The position numbers and the translations under genes were made by a program. The notes under the pieces were generated by a model, which was not told the origin of the DNA, made no database searches, and worked only from the letters and a program-made list of their open reading frames with translations. Shown here piece after piece: positions 16,857 through 25,880 of a stretch of DNA of 64,000 nucleotides. Numbering within the stretch: position 1 is the first letter of the stretch; every line of letters starts with the position of its first letter. Where the stretch lies: positions 1,054,001 to 1,118,000 of the forward strand of contig NZ_CP011372.1 in assembly GCF_001017575.1 (NCBI RefSeq). Direction: 5' to 3'. This stretch comes from Campylobacter lari (GTDB lineage Bacteria; Campylobacterota; Campylobacteria; Campylobacterales; Campylobacteraceae).

Positions 16857-18544
16857 TGTTTATCCTCATCAAAGCTTATATTAATGTTTATATTCATTTT
16901 CATGCCTTTTAGGGCTGCTTTTAAAGTATCATCAGTAATGCTTGAAGTAATAGTTTGAGCTATGCTTTTACTAAGTTCATTTACCATTTCATCTTCTTGT
17001 AAATTTTCTACTTTTCCTTCAACATTTATCTTGCTCTCTTCTTTCTTTTCTACAATAACTGGAGCAAGCTCTTCACCTAAAGCTAACATAATATCATTTT
17101 CATTTAAATTTGCAAACTCATCTTGTATATCATCTAAAATTGCGCCCATATTTTCCTCTATATTTTCCTCTATATTTTCCTCTATATTTTCCTCTATATT
17201 TTCCTCTATATTTTCCTCTATATTTTCCTCTATATTTTCCTCTATATTTTCCTCTATATTTTCCTCTATATTTTCCTCTATATTTTCCTCTATATTTTCC
17301 TCTATATTTTCCTCTATATTTTCCTCTATATCTAGAGCTTGTGCATTTTCATTATTACCTGTTTCTTGGGTATCAAAATCTTGCATCGTTTCCTCATCAA
17401 GATCGTTTAATTCTTCGTCAAGTTCATCAATAGCAGCTAGCTCTTCTTTGATTTTATCTTGAGTGCTTAATTCTTCTTCAGGCTCAAAATCCATAGCTTC
17501 ATCTTCTAAAAGCTCTTCCACCAAAGGTTCATTTTCTTCTGCAATGCTATCATCATCTTTTATTTCACCAATAAATTGAGCATCCTCAGGCAAATCATCA
17601 AAACTCATCTCCTTTTCACCTATTTCTTCAACTATAGGCAATTCATCAAAAGAATCCAATTCAGCAGGATTTTCTTCTATATTTTCTTCTATATTTTCTT
17701 CTATATTTTCTTCTATATTTTCTTCTATATTTTCTTCTATATTTTCTTCTATATTTTCTTCTATATTTTCTTCTATATTTTCTTCTATATTTTCTTCTAT
17801 ATTTTCTTCTATATTTTCTTCTATATTTTCTTCTATATTTTCTTCTATATTTTCTTCTATATTTTCTTCTATATTTTCTTCTATATTTTCTTCTATATTT
17901 TCTTCTATATTTTCTTCTATATTTTCTTCTATATTTTCTTCTATATTTTCTTCTATATTTTCTTCATGTAAATCATCTAGCAACGCCAAATCATCTTCAT
18001 CTTTTTTTTCAACCGCTAACACATCTGTTGTTTCAGGCATATTGTCAGCTTTTAATTCATCATCTAAATTCTCTTCAAAAAATTCTTCTTGCAAACTTAA
18101 ATCATCTTCACTTAAACTCTCTTCATGCTCAGACAAGTCAATACCAGCTAAAAGTTCATTTCCATCTAAAGGCGTATCTTTATCAATTAAAATATCATCA
18201 TCAAAATTTAATTCATCTTCTTCTAAAATATTATTTTTATCTTCATTTAAAGTTTTTTCACCACCTAAAAGCTCTATAAAGTCAGTTGGCAAAAAAGGTT
18301 TATATAAACATTCTACGCCTTCAACTTGCTCTTGATTTCTAGGTAATAAACAAATCAATCTATTACATTTGCTTTTTAAATCATCTAAATTAGCTTCAAT
18401 ATCATGATCTATGATAATAACATCATAAAATTCTCCAAGCTCCTCAGTATTTGTAATTTCTTCAAAATCATAACCTAATTTTTGAACCCCTAAACTGATT
18501 AGCTTTGAAACAGCCGTATTAGAATTTATCAGCAAAACCTTCAT
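16853..18544 (-). CDS. Highly acidic IEEN-repeat protein with receiver-like N-terminus
   Basis: The protein has 563 residues and is extremely rich in Glu and Asp. Residues 1-90 look like a degenerate response-regulator receiver fold: VLLINSN at the start, DVIIIDHD near residue 40 and a late YKPFLP. Two runs of the tetrapeptide Ile-Glu-Glu-Asn follow: about 24 units at residues 197-292 and exactly 15 at 406-465, separated by unique acidic sequence. The C-terminal 60 residues (VNELSKSIAQTITSSITDD and on) look structured. C. jejuni has a highly acidic protein at the same place between fliR and gmk. Function is unknown. No signal peptide or membrane segment is visible. Confidence 0.85.
   Translation of the reverse strand: MKVLLINSNTAVSKLISLGVQKLGYDFEEITNTEELGEFYDVIIIDHDIEANLDDLKSKCNRLICLLPRNQEQVEGVECLYKPFLPTDFIELLGGEKTLNEDKNNILEEDELNFDDDILIDKDTPLDGNELLAGIDLSEHEESLSEDDLSLQEEFFEENLDDELKADNMPETTDVLAVEKKDEDDLALLDDLHEENIEENIEENIEENIEENIEENIEENIEENIEENIEENIEENIEENIEENIEENIEENIEENIEENIEENIEENIEENIEENIEENIEENIEENIEENPAELDSFDELPIVEEIGEKEMSFDDLPEDAQFIGEIKDDDSIAEENEPLVEELLEDEAMDFEPEEELSTQDKIKEELAAIDELDEELNDLDEETMQDFDTQETGNNENAQALDIEENIEENIEENIEENIEENIEENIEENIEENIEENIEENIEENIEENIEENIEENIEENMGAILDDIQDEFANLNENDIMLALGEELAPVIVEKKEESKINVEGKVENLQEDEMVNELSKSIAQTITSSITDDTLKAALKGMKMNININISFDEDKH
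17150..17329 (-). repeat. Tandem 12-bp repeat block, 15 units (ATAGAGGAAAAT)
   Basis: Fifteen uninterrupted 12-base units, each encoding Ile-Glu-Glu-Asn with codons ATA GAG GAA AAT on the minus strand. No variation between units is visible. Because the unit is a multiple of three bases, copy-number changes alter protein length without breaking the frame. Confidence 0.97.
17669..17965 (-). repeat. Tandem 12-bp repeat block, about 24.75 units (ATAGAAGAAAAT)
   Basis: Twenty-four perfect 12-base units (17669-17956) plus a terminal Glu-Glu-Asn triplet (17957-17965) in the same gene. The unit is ATA GAA GAA AAT, differing from the other block in one synonymous base, consistently in every unit. Each block has therefore been homogenised on its own. 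Confidence 0.97.
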
Positions 18545-18604
18545 CTGTCATCTCCCAAAATTAAAGAAATATCTTATTTTAAAACATTTTTAATTATTTA
18601 TTGC

Positions 18605-19375
18605 TTATATATTAAAAAATAATAATTCCATATGTTCAAAACTTTTCATTGTTAAATTTTTAAAATACTGCATCATAATAAGCAAAATAGCAATAAGCAC
18701 TGCAAAAGATAAGAATATTTTAATAGGATACCCCACTACCAAAAGATTAAACTGAGGCATAGTTTTCATAAGCATGCCAAAAATCACATCTGATAATAAA
18801 GATATAGCCAAAACCGGAAAAGCCATAGAAAAACCAAGTACAAAAATATTTACCATGGCTTTATTTAAATAAAGCATTAAATTTTCATGCGGATAAAACC
18901 CACCTAAACTAATATATTCTAATGAATTAGATATAAAAAGCAAAACTAAATGATGTCCATCAAAGGCCAAAAATACAAGCAAAGCCAATAAATTTAAAAC
19001 TTGTGATATGACAGGTGTGTTTGTGCCAGTTGTAGGATCCATAACACTAGCCATGGAAAATCCCATGGTAAAAGAAACCTGCTCACCTGCCATTTGCAAA
19101 ACAGCAAAAGTCATTTGCAAAATCAACCCTGCCATCATACCAAAAAGTACTTCACTTAAAAGATATAAAATAAAAAAAGAATCTGGTGTATTACCTTCAA
19201 GCTTTGCTAAGGGATATAAAAACATTGTTAAAAATAAAGCTAAGGTTGTTTTTACCACCAAAGGTATGCTATTATGAGAAAAAAAAGGGAAAAAAACTAT
19301 TAACCCACTCATTCTAGCAAACAAAAGCATGAAAATAACTACATTTTCATCGCCTAAATATTTAACAAATTCCAT
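18605..19375 (-). CDS. fliR: Flagellar biosynthesis protein FliR
   Basis: FliR is a core subunit of the flagellar type III export gate in the inner membrane. The 256-residue protein has five to six hydrophobic segments and the family-like FARMSGLIVFFPFF near residues 20-33 and QMTFAVLQMAGEQVSFTMGF near 86-105. Length is normal. Its first 14 bases overlap the end of the upstream ABC ATPase gene. The acidic repeat protein follows 60 bases downstream, and no other flagellar gene is in this cluster. Confidence 0.93.
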   Translation of the reverse strand: MEFVKYLGDENVVIFMLLFARMSGLIVFFPFFSHNSIPLVVKTTLALFLTMFLYPLAKLEGNTPDSFFILYLLSEVLFGMMAGLILQMTFAVLQMAGEQVSFTMGFSMASVMDPTTGTNTPVISQVLNLLALLVFLAFDGHHLVLLFISNSLEYISLGGFYPHENLMLYLNKAMVNIFVLGFSMAFPVLAISLLSDVIFGMLMKTMPQFNLLVVGYPIKIFLSFAVLIAILLIMMQYFKNLTMKSFEHMELLFFNI

Positions 19376-19997
19376 GATTATTTAAGCGAAAAACCTTGTC
19401 GCATTTTTTAGCAAGCTCTTGATCATGCGTAACAAAAATTAAAGCTGCATTGTTTTCTTTAATATAATCAATCAAAATATCCATTACATTTAAAGCATTT
19501 TTAAAATCTAAATTTCCAGTAGCTTCATCAGCAAAAATAATCTTTGGCCTTTTGCTTAAAACCCTAGCTATGCTTACTCTTTGCTGCTGTCCACCGCTTA
19601 GCTTTGTGATTTTTTGATTCATTAAATCTACAATATCAAGTTTTTTTAATAATTCATAATCAATATTCTGTCCACTTAAAACACTCGCAAGCTCTATATT
19701 CTCAAAAGCCAAAAAACCTTTAAATAAATAATGCATTTGAAAAATAATTCCAAAATCTTTTCTACGAATTTCTAGCAAAGCATCATCATTTAAACCGTAT
19801 AAGTCTTGATTATTATAAAAAACTTTTCCTGATTGAGGTTTTAATAAGGTAGATAAAATATGCAAAAGAGTGGATTTACCACATCCACTACTTCCACATA
19901 TTGCAATACAATCTTTTGCATTTACAGCAAAATTTAAATTTTCAAAAAGCGGAATATCAAAACTATGGCTTAAATTTTCCGCTTTTAAAAGTTCCAT
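19362..19997 (-). CDS. ABC transporter ATP-binding protein, LolD-like
   Basis: The 211-residue ATPase has Walker A CGSSGCGKSTLLH near residues 34-46, signature LSGGQQQRVSIARVL near 133-147, Walker B IIFADEATGNLD and the switch histidine in VTHDQ. It belongs to the LolD/MacB/FtsE group, which act in lipoprotein release or membrane efflux with a separate permease. No permease gene is adjacent; it lies alone between tsf and fliR, as in C. jejuni. The start is two bases after the tsf stop, so it is cotranscribed with ribosomal genes. Confidence 0.9.
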   Translation of the reverse strand: MELLKAENLSHSFDIPLFENLNFAVNAKDCIAICGSSGCGKSTLLHILSTLLKPQSGKVFYNNQDLYGLNDDALLEIRRKDFGIIFQMHYLFKGFLAFENIELASVLSGQNIDYELLKKLDIVDLMNQKITKLSGGQQQRVSIARVLSKRPKIIFADEATGNLDFKNALNVMDILIDYIKENNAALIFVTHDQELAKKCDKVFRLNNHGIC

Positions 19998-19999
19998 TT

Positions 20000-21076
20000 T
20001 TAACCAATTTGCGCAGCAACTTCAGCAGCAAAATCTTCGGTTTTCTTTTCTAGGCCTTCACCTACTTCAAAGCGAATAAATTCAACTATTTTAATAGTTC
20101 CACCTAGCTCTTTTTCTTTATCAGCAATTACTTGCTCGATAGTTTTTTTATCATCCATTACATAAAACTGACCCATTAAAGTAAGTCTGCTGTCAAGTTG
20201 AGAATTATCCGCAATAAAGCTATTTAACTTACCTGGGATAATATTAGGCCAAATTTTTTCTGGTTTTCCTTGTGCTTGAAGCTCAGCTTTAATAGCTTCT
20301 TCAGCTGCTTGAATTACCTCTTGAGTTAATTGTTTTCTACTTGCATATTTTGGAATTTTATGCTCTGGTTTATTAGGATCTTTTAATCTTCTTCTTTCTT
20401 CATTTTCTTTTTCCAACTCAGCAACTAAAGCTTTGTACTCATTTTCTACAAAATCCATATCAAGTTCTTCATAAGATAGATAACTTGGCTTCATTGCAGC
20501 AATATGCATACAAATATGCTTTAAAAATTCTCCACACTTGCTAGCTGTAGCTTCACTATCACAAGCTGCAGCAATAACCACACCAACACGACCATTAGTA
20601 TGAATATAACCATTTACTATGCCATTAGCACCTGCTTTTAAAGTAGCAAATCTTCTAACAACTAAATTTTCACCAATAGTTGCAATTTGGCTTTTTAAAT
20701 ACTCTTCAAATTTAACACTGTTAATCTCACTTGAATGCAATTCTTCAACATTTTGAAGACTTTTAGCTTGAATATGTGCTGTTGTATCTTTTGTTAGAGC
20801 GATAAATTGTTCATTTTTAGCAACAAAATCAGTTTCTGAATTGATTTCACTTACAGTTGCACATTTAAAATCATCACTTACTTTTACACTTACTAAACCT
20901 TCAGCAGCTAAACGATCAGCTTTTTTATCAGCTTTTCCAAGTCCTTTTTCTCTTAAAAGCTGTACTGCTTTTTCAAAATCACCATCTGTATCTTTTAAAG
21001 CATTTTTACAATCCATCATACCTGCGCCAGTACTTTCGCGCAGTTCTTTTACCATTTGTGCAGTGATTTCAGCCAT
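20000..21076 (-). CDS. tsf: Translation elongation factor Ts
   Basis: EF-Ts regenerates EF-Tu-GTP. The N-terminal UBA-like domain with VKELRESTGAGMMDCKNAL is at residues 9-27, followed by the conserved EINSETDFVAKNEQF near 77-91. At 358 residues it is longer than the E. coli protein (283), with extra sequence around residues 195-260, a feature shared by epsilonproteobacteria. The start overlaps the rpsB stop by one base (TAATG), the usual rpsB-tsf operon. Confidence 0.96.
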   Translation of the reverse strand: MAEITAQMVKELRESTGAGMMDCKNALKDTDGDFEKAVQLLREKGLGKADKKADRLAAEGLVSVKVSDDFKCATVSEINSETDFVAKNEQFIALTKDTTAHIQAKSLQNVEELHSSEINSVKFEEYLKSQIATIGENLVVRRFATLKAGANGIVNGYIHTNGRVGVVIAAACDSEATASKCGEFLKHICMHIAAMKPSYLSYEELDMDFVENEYKALVAELEKENEERRRLKDPNKPEHKIPKYASRKQLTQEVIQAAEEAIKAELQAQGKPEKIWPNIIPGKLNSFIADNSQLDSRLTLMGQFYVMDDKKTIEQVIADKEKELGGTIKIVEFIRFEVGEGLEKKTEDFAAEVAAQIG

Positions 21077-21861
21077 TATTCTTTATCTCCTTCAAAATCT
21101 TCTTCACTCATAGCTTCTTCTAAAACTTCTTTTTTTTCTTCTTCAGAGATTGGTTGTTCTTCATTTGCTTCACCATCTTGCTCTCTTAATGCTTTACCTT
21201 CATTGATTGCTTCAGCCATTTCTTGGCAGAAAAGTTGAACCGAACGAATTGCATCATCATTTCCTGGAATTGGGAAATCAACTAAGTCAGGATCGCAGTT
21301 TGTATCTAGCGGAGCAACTACAGGGATTTTTAATCTATTAGCTTCTTGTACTGCAATTTTTTCTTTAACGGTATCAATAACAAAAATCATATCAGGTTGA
21401 GTTTTCATATATCTAATACCACCAAGATATGCTAACAACTTTTCTTTTTTTCTAGTAAGCATTAATGCTTCTTTTTTAGTTAAAAGCTTAATGCTTCCAT
21501 CTTCTTCCATTTTTTCTATAACTTCTAATTTTCTAATAGATTGGCGGATAGTTCCAAAGTTAGTCATCATACCACCAAGCCATCTGTGATTTACATAAGG
21601 CATACCGCATTTTTCAGCATATTCTTTAATCGCACCACCTGCTTGTTTTTTAGTACCAACAAATAAAATTGTCTTACCTTCTGCAGCAGCATCACGAACG
21701 ATATTATATGTATATCTAAAGTATCTAAGTGTTTTTTGTAAATCAATTACATAAATACCTTTTCTTTCTCCAAAAATAAATTTTTTCATTTTTGGATTCC
21801 ATCTTCTTGTTTGGTGTCCAAAGTGCACACCGCACTCTAATAAATCTCTCATGCTTACCAT
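21076..21861 (-). CDS. rpsB: 30S ribosomal protein S2
   Basis: The protein begins [23 protein letters not shown], the canonical S2 N-terminus. A longer frame opens at 21906, but the ATG at 21861 has an AAGGAG ribosome binding site six bases upstream, so it is taken as the start, giving 261 residues. The last 35 residues are very acidic. The transcript starts from a probable TATAAT on the minus strand at 21962-21967 and includes a leader of roughly 95 bases able to form helices. Confidence 0.96.
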   Translation of the reverse strand: MVSMRDLLECGVHFGHQTRRWNPKMKKFIFGERKGIYVIDLQKTLRYFRYTYNIVRDAAAEGKTILFVGTKKQAGGAIKEYAEKCGMPYVNHRWLGGMMTNFGTIRQSIRKLEVIEKMEEDGSIKLLTKKEALMLTRKKEKLLAYLGGIRYMKTQPDMIFVIDTVKEKIAVQEANRLKIPVVAPLDTNCDPDLVDFPIPGNDDAIRSVQLFCQEMAEAINEGKALREQDGEANEEQPISEEEKKEVLEEAMSEEDFEGDKE

Positions 21862-21967
21862 GAAATTCTCCTTATAAATAAAATAATTAGGTTTATTCCT
21901 CCGCATTCTTTAACCCATAAGCAACCTAATAAGGAAATTAATGCGTGTGAAATGAAAAAATATTATA
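21862..21967 (-). promoter_or_regulatory. rpsB promoter and structured leader
   Basis: A TATAAT hexamer reads on the minus strand at 21962-21967. The transcribed leader contains an 8-base inverted repeat (ATTAGGTT at 21886-21893 with AACCTAAT at 21923-21930) and a second possible pairing, CGCATT (21902-21907) with AATGCG (21940-21945). These pairings overlap in space and may be alternatives. Autogenous control by S2 is known for other bacteria; here it is only inferred. Confidence 0.4.
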
Positions 21968-22006
21968 TCAAATTTTATTTTATATTTAGCTTATTATTGA
22001 AGAAAA

Positions 22007-22028
22007 AAGAACGCCACGAGGCGTTCTT
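22007..22028 (-). terminator. Rho-independent terminator of the pet operon
   Basis: AAGAACGCC and GGCGTTCTT form a GC-rich 9-base stem with a 4-base loop, nine bases beyond the petC stop at 22037. On the minus strand it is followed by a run of T. This is one of the clearest intrinsic terminators in the window. Confidence 0.88.
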
Positions 22029-22036
22029 TGGGTAAA

Positions 22037-23164
22037 TTAGTGCAGTTTAGACCAAACTGATCTTTTCCAACCTATAGCAAAAATACTTAAGATAGCAAAG
22101 AATATCATAATATAAATTCCTGTTTGCTCTCTTTCTTCTTTTTTGCTATCACCAACTTTTTCAAGATAATTAATAACTTGAGTTTGTGCTTTTTCATTTA
22201 AGCCAACTCTTGGCATAGCAGTACCGTGAATTTTCTTTTGAGGTTCGTTAATGAAAATTTCAAGATAATGCGCACCTTTAGAACGAATCATCATAGATAA
22301 ATCTGGAGGTGTCATGCCAAGATAATTTTTTAAATCACTCATATTTGAGCTTGAAACAAAGCCATCGTATTTTACATCATGACATCTTCCGCAAGCATTT
22401 TCAAACGTATGTTTATTTTTAGCAAAATCAAATTCTTTTGCAATTAAAGCCGTTTTTGCTTGCTCTGAAAGCTCTTGATTTTTAGCATATTTTTCTTCTA
22501 AATCAGCTTTTAATTTTGCATCAAATTCTTTTTCATATTCACTAGCTGTATTTTTAAAGAATGCAATTAAGTCTGCTAAATCTTGATTATCTTGTACTTC
22601 ATCGCCACTTAAAGGATAAGCAGGCATTAAGAATGGATTTTCATCATTAAATTTATGTGAAATTTGCAAAGCTTTAACCGGATCAATGATAAGTGCGGTT
22701 AAAAATTTTTCATCATAAATAGCACCCGCATCACTTAAATCAGGAGGTGTTACACCTAAAGAAGAATCTGTGATAGTAGCAGGAATTCCAGCAGCTTTTA
22801 CACCATGACATGCAATACAATTTCCTTCAAAAAGTTCTTTTCCTTTTTGCGCATTGCCTTTAGTAAAATCGATTTTTGCGATTTTTTCCCATAATTGCTT
22901 AGTAGCTTCTTCTTGGCTTTTAGCAAGCTCTAATGCTTTTTGAGCATTAGCTATAGCTTTTTCACTTCCTGAAGCATTAGCATCCATTGCTGCCTTTTCT
23001 TTTAAAGTAACTTCACCTTTGGTAAATTCTGCATCAGCTTTTGCAAAGTCAAAATTAACCGGAGTTGAAGGAGGATTCATCACTGAATGTGCATAAGGCT
23101 CAACACCCCAATAAACTAAACCTGTGAAAAAGACAACTACAAAAAATATTTTTAATTCTCTCAT
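22037..23164 (-). CDS. petC: Ubiquinol-cytochrome c reductase, diheme cytochrome c subunit PetC
   Basis: This 375-residue protein is the cytochrome c1-type subunit of the bc1 complex, transferring electrons from the Rieske centre to periplasmic cytochrome c. It has an N-terminal membrane anchor, two heme c sites (CIACH and CGRCH) and a C-terminal membrane helix. Two hemes in c1 are characteristic of epsilonproteobacteria. The frame extends to 23257 inside petB, but the ATG at 23164, two bases after the petB stop, is the sensible start because it places the signal-anchor at the terminus. An alanine- and lysine-rich spacer lies around residues 35-80. Confidence 0.93.
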   Translation of the reverse strand: MRELKIFFVVVFFTGLVYWGVEPYAHSVMNPPSTPVNFDFAKADAEFTKGEVTLKEKAAMDANASGSEKAIANAQKALELAKSQEEATKQLWEKIAKIDFTKGNAQKGKELFEGNCIACHGVKAAGIPATITDSSLGVTPPDLSDAGAIYDEKFLTALIIDPVKALQISHKFNDENPFLMPAYPLSGDEVQDNQDLADLIAFFKNTASEYEKEFDAKLKADLEEKYAKNQELSEQAKTALIAKEFDFAKNKHTFENACGRCHDVKYDGFVSSSNMSDLKNYLGMTPPDLSMMIRSKGAHYLEIFINEPQKKIHGTAMPRVGLNEKAQTQVINYLEKVGDSKKEEREQTGIYIMIFFAILSIFAIGWKRSVWSKLH

Positions 23165-23166
23165 TA

Positions 23167-24411
23167 TTAGCCCCTTTTTCTTTCCATGATAGTAATAATT
23201 GGTAAGACCACTAACAATAATAGTAAAAATACCATAGAAGCATAAAATCCTATCCAAGCATTAATTCCTGTTGGAGGAAGCTTTCCATAAACTGTTAATA
23301 CAATTAAATCTATCAACAACACCCAAAACCATACAAAAAACATTGGTCTTTCGTGTGCTGGTTTTACAACATCACTTCTATCAAGCCAAGGCAATAAGAA
23401 GAAAATAATTTGTGCTATACCAAATGCCGCAAGACCTATATCAAAAGCTTTAATGCTTCCAACATCAAAGAAAAATCCTCTTAAAACTTCATAACTCCAT
23501 AAGAAATACCACTCAGGATAAATATGAGGAGGTGTTTTTAAAGAATTTGCCGGGTCAAAGTTGATTGGATCCATTGCAAAATTAAATTTAAAACATACCA
23601 AATAAAAGAAGAAAATCATAAATAATGCAATGTACATAAAATCTTTAGCTAAAAATCCTGGCCAAAAAGGAATAACTTTAGAGCCTTTTGTATCACCTGC
23701 TAAATATTTTTCAGCTTCTAAATCAAAATCAATTTCTTCTGAAATTTCATTATTTACGTGAGGAATTCTTAAAGAATAAAAGTGGAATGCAATAATTGCC
23801 AAAATTACAATAGGTAATAAACATACATGTAGCATAAAAAATCTAGTTAAAGTTGGATCTGAAACCGCAAAATCCCCTCTTATCCAAATAACTAACGCAT
23901 CGCCTATAAAAGGAATTCCGCCAAAAAGCTGAGTAATAACTTGAGCAGCCCAAAAGCTCATTTGTCCCCAAGGTAGCATATATCCACTAAATGCTTCTGC
24001 TGAAAATACAACAAATAAAAGCATACCACTAATCCAAATCATCTCGCGACCCTTTTTATAAGAGCCATAATAAATTCCTGTTAGCATGTGAATATATATG
24101 ATTAAAAATACAACTGAAGCAGCCACACCATGCATATGACGCCAAAGCCAACCATACTCTACTTCTTGCATGATAGTTTTATTTACACTATCAAAAGCTA
24201 AAGCCACATCTGGCTTATAATACATTACCAAAAATAGACCTGAAATAAATAAAATAGCAAAAAGAGTAGTTAAAATAACACCCATCGCCCATAAAAAGTT
24301 AATTTGTTTTGGTATCCAATATTGAGCCATTAAAACATTAAAAAGCTTATTTACCGCTAGTCTTTGATCAAGCCAATCTACAATACCGTTTGCTTTTTTT
24401 ATCTGTGCCAT
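23167..24411 (-). CDS. petB: Ubiquinol-cytochrome c reductase, cytochrome b subunit PetB
   Basis: The 414-residue cytochrome b carries the quinol-oxidation and quinone-reduction sites of the bc1 complex. Eight or so membrane segments are visible. The heme-ligand histidine pairs are in WLWRHMHGVAASVVFLIIYIH (first pair) and FMLHVCLLPIVILAIIAFHFY (second pair). PEWYF, the Qo-site motif, is present as YPEWYFLWSYEVLRG. The gene starts one base after petA and petC follows at once, a compact petABC operon. Confidence 0.96.
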   Translation of the reverse strand: MAQIKKANGIVDWLDQRLAVNKLFNVLMAQYWIPKQINFLWAMGVILTTLFAILFISGLFLVMYYKPDVALAFDSVNKTIMQEVEYGWLWRHMHGVAASVVFLIIYIHMLTGIYYGSYKKGREMIWISGMLLFVVFSAEAFSGYMLPWGQMSFWAAQVITQLFGGIPFIGDALVIWIRGDFAVSDPTLTRFFMLHVCLLPIVILAIIAFHFYSLRIPHVNNEISEEIDFDLEAEKYLAGDTKGSKVIPFWPGFLAKDFMYIALFMIFFFYLVCFKFNFAMDPINFDPANSLKTPPHIYPEWYFLWSYEVLRGFFFDVGSIKAFDIGLAAFGIAQIIFFLLPWLDRSDVVKPAHERPMFFVWFWVLLIDLIVLTVYGKLPPTGINAWIGFYASMVFLLLLLVVLPIITIMERKRG

Positions 24412-24412
24412 A

Positions 24413-24916
24413 TTAAGCCTCCGCGATCATTTTTTTATATTCTGGACCTTCTTCGCCTAATACTAATTTTGTTCCATCAATTCTAAAAGGAGGAATATCC
24501 AAAGGTCTTGGAGGAGGACCAAATACATTTTTACCACTAGTGTCAAATTCACCACCATGGCAAGCACACTTAAATAATTTTTCGCTTGGAGCATAAGCTG
24601 GAATACAGCCTAAATGCGTACAAAGACCAATAACTACAGTATAAGCAACATCACCTACAACAACATCTCTATTGCTATCTTTTGCCATATCTGCATCTTT
24701 TTTTAAGATAAATATAGGCTTTTTACGCCATTCAATTGTTCTTAGCTCGCCCTCTTTCATACCAGAAAGATCCACAGTAGTAATACCTGCTGCTTTTACA
24801 CTTGGGAGCGGATCCCATGTTTTTTTCATTGCAACTAATGAAAAAGCACCACCCACAGCAGCTACTGTTCCAAAGGCAAAGCCCATAAAGCTTCGTCTAC
24901 TTTCAGATGTAGCCAT
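24413..24916 (-). CDS. petA: Ubiquinol-cytochrome c reductase, Rieske iron-sulfur subunit PetA
   Basis: The 167-residue protein starts with a Tat-type signal anchor (SESRRSFMGFAFGTVAAVGG) and binds a [2Fe-2S] cluster through CTHLGC (near residue 108) and CACHGG (near 127). It takes electrons from quinol and passes them to PetC. It is the first gene of the pet operon, with a good AAGGA ribosome binding site. The 141 bases upstream, before the DUF2262 genes, are AT-rich with no gene. Confidence 0.96.
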   Translation of the reverse strand: MATSESRRSFMGFAFGTVAAVGGAFSLVAMKKTWDPLPSVKAAGITTVDLSGMKEGELRTIEWRKKPIFILKKDADMAKDSNRDVVVGDVAYTVVIGLCTHLGCIPAYAPSEKLFKCACHGGEFDTSGKNVFGPPPRPLDIPPFRIDGTKLVLGEEGPEYKKMIAEA

Positions 24917-25057
24917 TTTACTTCCTTTGTTTTGATTTGTATGTAAAACACAGCAGTTTATCTAAAAAATGATAAATTTTTTCTTTTGAAAAACATTTAT
25001 ATAAAATTTAATCTTTCATAGATAAAAATTAAAATTTTTTATATGCCAAAAATAAGA

Positions 25058-25864
25058 TCAACCTGCTATATAAGCATCTTTAAAATTAAAATCAAAATCG
25101 CTTTCAACTATAACAACATGTCCCCAGAAAACATCACCATCATCAACATAAAAATCTATACCATTACTTTTTATACTAATAGATTCAAAAGTTAAAAGTT
25201 TTACAAATTGCTTTTCGTTGATTTTCTTTTTATCAGCATCTTCATTATAACTATTAGCTTCTTCTAATAATTGACTAGCAATATATTCTTTTATTTTTTT
25301 ATCTAATTCCTTTTTATCTTCAAATATTTTTCTAAGTATTTGTATAGAATTTTCAATATTATCATTATTAAAGGTAACTTCAACTTTCTTTTTATCAACC
25401 CAATTAATATTATTTATAAATGTATTTAATCCCTTATCAAGCTCAAAAATTCCTAATACCTCATCTTTATAATATATAGGCTTTATATATTCATCTAGTA
25501 TAGGTTTTAAATCTTCATCTTTATAATTATTTTCTATTAATTCAACAAGCAAAAATCTTTTATATAAAGCACTATCAAAATCTTTATGTTTTCTTACTTT
25601 TAATCTTACTATAGTTTTATTCTTGAATGTATCAAAATAATATTTAGTATCATCAGATTTTTGTTCAATTGATATATTTTCATTTTCTACTACTATATTA
25701 TCAGCAAAATTTTTATATGCAATAGCCAAAATAGATACTTTATAATATTTTTCTTTATTAGGTACTTTTCCAGCTCCAACAGCATATTCTTTTAATACAA
25801 AGGCAATATCTAAAATTTCATCTTCAAACTGACTATTAAATTCTTTTATTTCTCTATCTTCCAT
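25058..25864 (-). CDS. DUF2262 domain protein (copy 2)
   Basis: This 268-residue protein has no signal or membrane segment. The C-terminal two thirds match the DUF2262 pattern: DEVLGIFELDKGLNTF followed by a beta-rich stretch with NWVDKKKVEVTF, a KELDKKIKEYIASQLL helix, and a terminal DDGDVFWGHVVIVE motif. It is clearly paralogous to the next gene upstream, sharing IENNYKDE and PIYYKDEVLG. Function is unknown. In C. jejuni this position, between petA and mnmG, is held by an arsenical pump gene, so the pair appears to be an insertion or replacement. An immunity role is one possibility, but nothing toxin-like is nearby. Confidence 0.72.
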   Translation of the reverse strand: MEDREIKEFNSQFEDEILDIAFVLKEYAVGAGKVPNKEKYYKVSILAIAYKNFADNIVVENENISIEQKSDDTKYYFDTFKNKTIVRLKVRKHKDFDSALYKRFLLVELIENNYKDEDLKPILDEYIKPIYYKDEVLGIFELDKGLNTFINNINWVDKKKVEVTFNNDNIENSIQILRKIFEDKKELDKKIKEYIASQLLEEANSYNEDADKKKINEKQFVKLLTFESISIKSNGIDFYVDDGDVFWGHVVIVESDFDFNFKDAYIAG

Positions 25865-25880
25865 GTTTATTACCCCTATT

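Noticed and set aside
17150-17965. Possible CRISPR array
   Set aside because: Units are 12 bases and directly adjacent with no spacers; they are coding tandem repeats.
17110-17971. Long open frames on the plus strand across the repeat blocks
   Set aside because: They are mirror frames of the 12-bp repeats: any stop-free unit gives endless open frames. The minus-strand frame has start, operon context and non-repeat flanks.
21862-21906. Longer rpsB start at 21906
   Set aside because: The ribosome binding site and the conserved S2 N-terminus both point to 21861.
23165-23257. Longer petC start inside petB
   Set aside because: It lacks a sensible signal and overlaps petB by 91 bases, while the ATG at 23164 begins a clean membrane anchor.
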